Shown in pieces: positions 7,108-10,000 of a DNA stretch of 10,000 bases. A model generated the notes under the pieces. It worked only from the letters and a program-made list of their open reading frames with translations. It did no database searches and had not been told where the DNA came from. The stretch lies in assembly GCA_020217035.1 (NCBI GenBank), contig JAIWOG010000101.1, forward strand, positions 1 through 10,000, given 5' to 3'. The stretch's first letter is position 1, and every line of letters starts with the position of its first letter. Position numbers and translations under genes: made by a program. The DNA comes from Magnetospirillum sp. GTDB taxonomy: Bacteria > Pseudomonadota > Alphaproteobacteria > Rhodospirillales > Magnetospirillaceae.

Positions 7108-9597
7108 ATGTACGCGCCGCCAGCCGACGCCCATGACGAGATGCTGGCCGCCGACGGCCAGGTGCGCCCCCATTGGCGCACCTTCCTGGACAGCTTCGCC
7201 CGCCTGTCGCCCGAAGACCTGGTGCAGCGCTGGGAACTGGGCCAGAACCTGCTGCGCGACAACGGCGTCACCTACAACATCCACGGCGACCCGGAAGGGC
7301 TGGACCGGCCGTGGACCCTGGACCCCATGCCGCTGTTGCTGCCGGCCCCGGAATGGGACTGGATCGCCCGCGGCATCGCCCAACGGGCCAGCCTGCTGAA
7401 CGAGGTGCTGGCCGACCTTTACGGCAAAAGGGCGCTGATCGGGCTGGGTCTCATTCCGCCGGCGCTTTTGCACGCCAACCCGGCCTTCCTGCGCCCCTGC
7501 CATGGCTGGATGCCGGCCGGGGGCCATCATCTGCACATCTATGCCGCCGACCTGGTGCGTGACGCCGACGGCCAATGGCGGGTGCTGGCCGACCGCACCG
7601 AAAGCCCTGCCGGGGCCGGCTACGCCCTGGAAAACCGCACCATCGTCAACCGCATCCTGCCCGAACAGTTCCGCTCGGCCCATGTGGAACGCCTGGCGCC
7701 GTTCTTCGAGGCCATGCGACGGTCGCTGAACGCCCTGTCGCCGCGCCGCACCGACACGCCCACCGTGGTGCTGCTGACGCCCGGCCCCTATAACGAGACC
7801 TTCTTCGAGCACGCCTTCCTGGCCCGCCATCTGGGGCTGACCCTGGCCCAGGGCGAGGATCTGACCGTGCGCGACGGCAACGTCTACATGAAGACCCTGA
7901 CCGGCTTGCAGCAGGTGGACGTGGTGGTGCGCCGCACCAACGGCGAATGGTGCGACCCCCTGGAACTGAGGGGCGATTCCACCTTGGGCGTCGCCGGCCT
8001 GGTGCAATCGGCCCGCGCCGGCAACGTCGCCGTGGTCAACGCCCTGGGGTCCGGCCTGCTGGACGGCGGCGCCATCCAAAGCTTCCTGCCCGGCATCGCC
8101 CGGCATCTCTTGGGCGAAAGCCTGATGATCCCGTCGGTGCCTTGTTGGTGGTGCGGCAACGACCAGGACCGGTCCTTCGTCAGCGGCAACGTGGAGCAAC
8201 TGGTCCTGCGTCCGGCCTTCCACAACCGGGTCCGCCCGCGCTTGGGGTCTCTGCTGAGCGACGCCGAACGCCAGGCCGCGCTGGACGACATCGCGCAGCG
8301 CCCCACCGACTGGGTGGCGCAGCGGGTGGACAGCCTGTCCACCGTGCCGGTGTGGAACGACGGCCATTTCGAACCGCGCTCCATGGTGCTGCGGGTCTTC
8401 GCCGTGTTCACCGAATCCGGCTGGCAGGTGATGCCGGGCGGCCTGGCCCGGGTCTCCAGCCGCACCGACTTGCTGACGGCGCGGTTGCAGACCGGCGGCG
8501 GCGGCAGCAAGGATCTGTGGATCCTGGCCGACAACACCACCCCGCAGACCTTGCAGACCCGTGGCCGTGCCGCCCCGGTCAAACTGGTACGCGGCAACCG
8601 CGACCTGCCGTCCCGCGTCGCCGACAACATCTTCTGGCTGGGCCGCTATATCGAACGCTGCGAGAACCAGACGCGCCTGTTGCGCGCCGCCATCGCCCGC
8701 ATCGAGGAAGCGCTGGACCAGAACGACGCGGCCCGCGCCGTCTATACCGCCCGCGTCATGGCGCGGCTGGGCCTGCACATCCCGCGCACCGCCCTGGAGG
8801 CCCCGGAAACCCTGCCTCGGGTGCTGGCCGACCACCATCTGGGGGGCGGCGAGAACGGCCTGGCCGAACAGGTGGAACGGCTTTTGCGGGCGGCGCTCAA
8901 CCTGCGTGACCGGCTGTCGGTGGACACCTGGCGGGCCTTGCAACGACTGCGCGACGACGTGCGCCGCCTGCACAAGACCAATCTGCGCGGCGACACCCAG
9001 ACCCGCCTGCACGATCTGATCCTGACGGTGGAATCCTTGAGCGGCCTGTCCATGGAGAACATGACCCGCGGGCCGTTGTGGCTGTTCCTGGATTCCGGGC
9101 GGCGGGTGGAACGGGCCATCACCATCGTCGACACCTTGGCCGGCGCCCTGACCGACGCCGATTCCGAAGATTCTGTACCCTTGGACCTGCTGCTGGAATT
9201 GTGGGACAGCGCCATGACCTATCGGTCGCGCTATCTGTCCAGCCCACGCCTGGCCGCCGTCCTGGATTTGCTGCTGTGCGACGAAAGCAACCCCAGATCC
9301 TTGGGCTTCCAGTTGGCGGCGCTGGACGACCACATGGACAACCTGGCCCGCATCGCCGGCGAGACCGGCTTCCTGCGCCCCGAGCAGCGGCTGATGACGG
9401 TGCTGTGCGGCACCGTGCGCACCACCGACGCGCTGGTGCTGGCCCGTTTCGACCGCGACGCCGGCTACATGGACGCCGAACGCCTGCTGGAAAACTTCCG
9501 CTCGCGGCTGTGGGAAGTCACCGACCTCTTGTCGCGGGAATATTTCAGCCACGCGCAATGGCGCCTGCCGCTGCGCCCGCCGGAGTTGCTGGCATGA
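7108..9597 (+). CDS. Circularly permuted type 2 ATP-grasp ligase fused to an alpha-E domain
   Basis: From the ATG at 7108 this is 829 residues, cytoplasmic, with no membrane segment. About 1-475 is the circularly permuted ATP-grasp domain (COG2308/DUF404-DUF407), a predicted ATP-dependent peptide or amide ligase. Landmarks are RDNGVTYNIHGDPEG, RPWTLDPMPLLL, ADRTESPAGAGYALENR (162-177), LLTPGPYNETFFEHAFLAR, DLTVRDGNVYMKT, CDPLELRGDSTLGVAGL, NALGSGLLD and the glycine-rich GGGGSKDLWIL (463-473). About 499-815 is the all-helical alpha-E domain (COG2307/DUF403), opening LPSRVADNIFWLGRYIERCE. In many genomes these are two separate genes; here they are one polypeptide. True translation may begin 18 codons earlier, at an ATC (7054) placed behind a strong ribosome binding site, giving 847 residues; those codons have the high-GC third positions of real coding sequence. 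The stop overlaps the next start (ATGA), implying translational coupling. The substrate is unknown; a role in peptide tagging is a published genomic prediction. Confidence 0.88.
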   Translation: MYAPPADAHDEMLAADGQVRPHWRTFLDSFARLSPEDLVQRWELGQNLLRDNGVTYNIHGDPEGLDRPWTLDPMPLLLPAPEWDWIARGIAQRASLLNEVLADLYGKRALIGLGLIPPALLHANPAFLRPCHGWMPAGGHHLHIYAADLVRDADGQWRVLADRTESPAGAGYALENRTIVNRILPEQFRSAHVERLAPFFEAMRRSLNALSPRRTDTPTVVLLTPGPYNETFFEHAFLARHLGLTLAQGEDLTVRDGNVYMKTLTGLQQVDVVVRRTNGEWCDPLELRGDSTLGVAGLVQSARAGNVAVVNALGSGLLDGGAIQSFLPGIARHLLGESLMIPSVPCWWCGNDQDRSFVSGNVEQLVLRPAFHNRVRPRLGSLLSDAERQAALDDIAQRPTDWVAQRVDSLSTVPVWNDGHFEPRSMVLRVFAVFTESGWQVMPGGLARVSSRTDLLTARLQTGGGGSKDLWILADNTTPQTLQTRGRAAPVKLVRGNRDLPSRVADNIFWLGRYIERCENQTRLLRAAIARIEEALDQNDAARAVYTARVMARLGLHIPRTALEAPETLPRVLADHHLGGGENGLAEQVERLLRAALNLRDRLSVDTWRALQRLRDDVRRLHKTNLRGDTQTRLHDLILTVESLSGLSMENMTRGPLWLFLDSGRRVERAITIVDTLAGALTDADSEDSVPLDLLLELWDSAMTYRSRYLSSPRLAAVLDLLLCDESNPRSLGFQLAALDDHMDNLARIAGETGFLRPEQRLMTVLCGTVRTTDALVLARFDRDAGYMDAERLLENFRSRLWEVTDLLSREYFSHAQWRLPLRPPELLA

Positions 9598-10000
9598 GGT
9601 ACCGCGTCCGCCACCTGACCACCTACGAATACGGCGAGCCGGTGATGCTGTCGCACCATGCCGCCCATTTGCGGCCGCGTCAGGTCTATAACCAAAGCTA
9701 CGACAAGGTGCGACTGTCCATCCGCCCGTCGCCCGCCGTGCTGCGCGACGGCCAGTTGGACTATTTCGGCAACCCGACAACCTTCTTCACCGTCCAGGAT
9801 TCCCATTCCAAACTGGAGATCGAAGCCAGTTTCGAGGTCGAGACCAGCGCTTCGTTCGGCCTGGCCAACCTGGACGGCCCCACTTGGGAAAACGTGCGCG
9901 ACGACCTGGCCCGCGGCAGCCAGCCCCACCTGGAACAAGCCATGGACTTCCTGTTCCCGTCGCCGCAAGTGCCGCTGCTGCCCCAGGCCCGCGCCTATGC
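9594..10000 (+). CDS. Second transglutaminase-like protein (partial, N-terminal domain only)
   Basis: Translated by hand from the ATG at 9594, which overlaps the previous stop codon as ATGA. GGAG at 9582-9585 lies eight bases upstream. The frame stays open to the window end, giving 135 residues. The opening MRYRVRHLTTYEYGEPVMLS and the later HLRPR and DYFGNPTTFFTV are the hallmark of the bacterial transglutaminase-like N-terminal domain, the same class of beta domain that begins the operon's first gene. The papain-like core with its Cys-His-Asp triad should lie beyond base 10000 and cannot be checked. No signal peptide. A full protein of about 270-300 residues is typical. Two transglutaminase-like proteins, one free and one fused to DUF2126, are common in this operon type. 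Confidence 0.88.
   Translation, partial: MRYRVRHLTTYEYGEPVMLSHHAAHLRPRQVYNQSYDKVRLSIRPSPAVLRDGQLDYFGNPTTFFTVQDSHSKLEIEASFEVETSASFGLANLDGPTWENVRDDLARGSQPHLEQAMDFLFPSPQVPLLPQARAY

Noticed and set aside
7009..9780. Very long minus-strand open frame (923 codons) opposite the ATP-grasp gene
   Set aside because: It spans three real plus-strand genes and their junctions, and its translation is low-complexity Gln/Gly/Ala/His-rich with no recognisable family. Typical antisense shadow in high-GC DNA.

Overview
The window reads as chromosomal DNA from a GC-rich alphaproteobacterium, probably Rhodospirillales/Magnetospirillum-like. That placement is inferred from codon use, gene content and the multidomain c-di-GMP sensor, not from a marker gene. 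It is almost fully coding. I see no tRNA, rRNA, IS element, CRISPR array or prophage signature.

Left part (1-949): the N-terminal two thirds of a 3-oxoacid CoA-transferase subunit A gene runs leftward out of the window. It is divergent from a small FmdB-type zinc-ribbon gene (710-949). The 243-base spacer between them holds a plausible sigma-70-like promoter for the zinc-ribbon gene and three short inverted repeats.

Middle (936-3557, minus): a large membrane-bound c-di-GMP enzyme. It has a signal peptide, a periplasmic SBP_bac_3 sensor, one transmembrane helix, PAS, GGDEF with an intact inhibitory site, and EAL with the expected catalytic residues. Its 3' end overlaps the 3' end of the zinc-ribbon gene by 14 bases (convergent).

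Right part (3725-10000, plus): a tightly packed operon, divergent from the c-di-GMP gene across an AT-rich 167-base spacer. It encodes (i) a transglutaminase-like cysteine peptidase fused to DUF2126, a predicted circularly permuted glutamine-synthetase-like ligase; (ii) a circularly permuted type 2 ATP-grasp ligase fused to an alpha-E domain; and (iii) the start of a second transglutaminase-like protein, overlapping gene (ii) by ATGA. Together these are the ligase and peptidase parts of a predicted but biochemically uncharacterised bacterial peptide-tagging system, whose usual further partner is the proteasome-like peptidase Anbu. Anbu is not in the window and would be expected just downstream. 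This operon is the most interesting content here. A second point of interest is the start of gene (ii): the only strong ribosome binding site lies 5 bases before an in-frame ATC, not before the first ATG.
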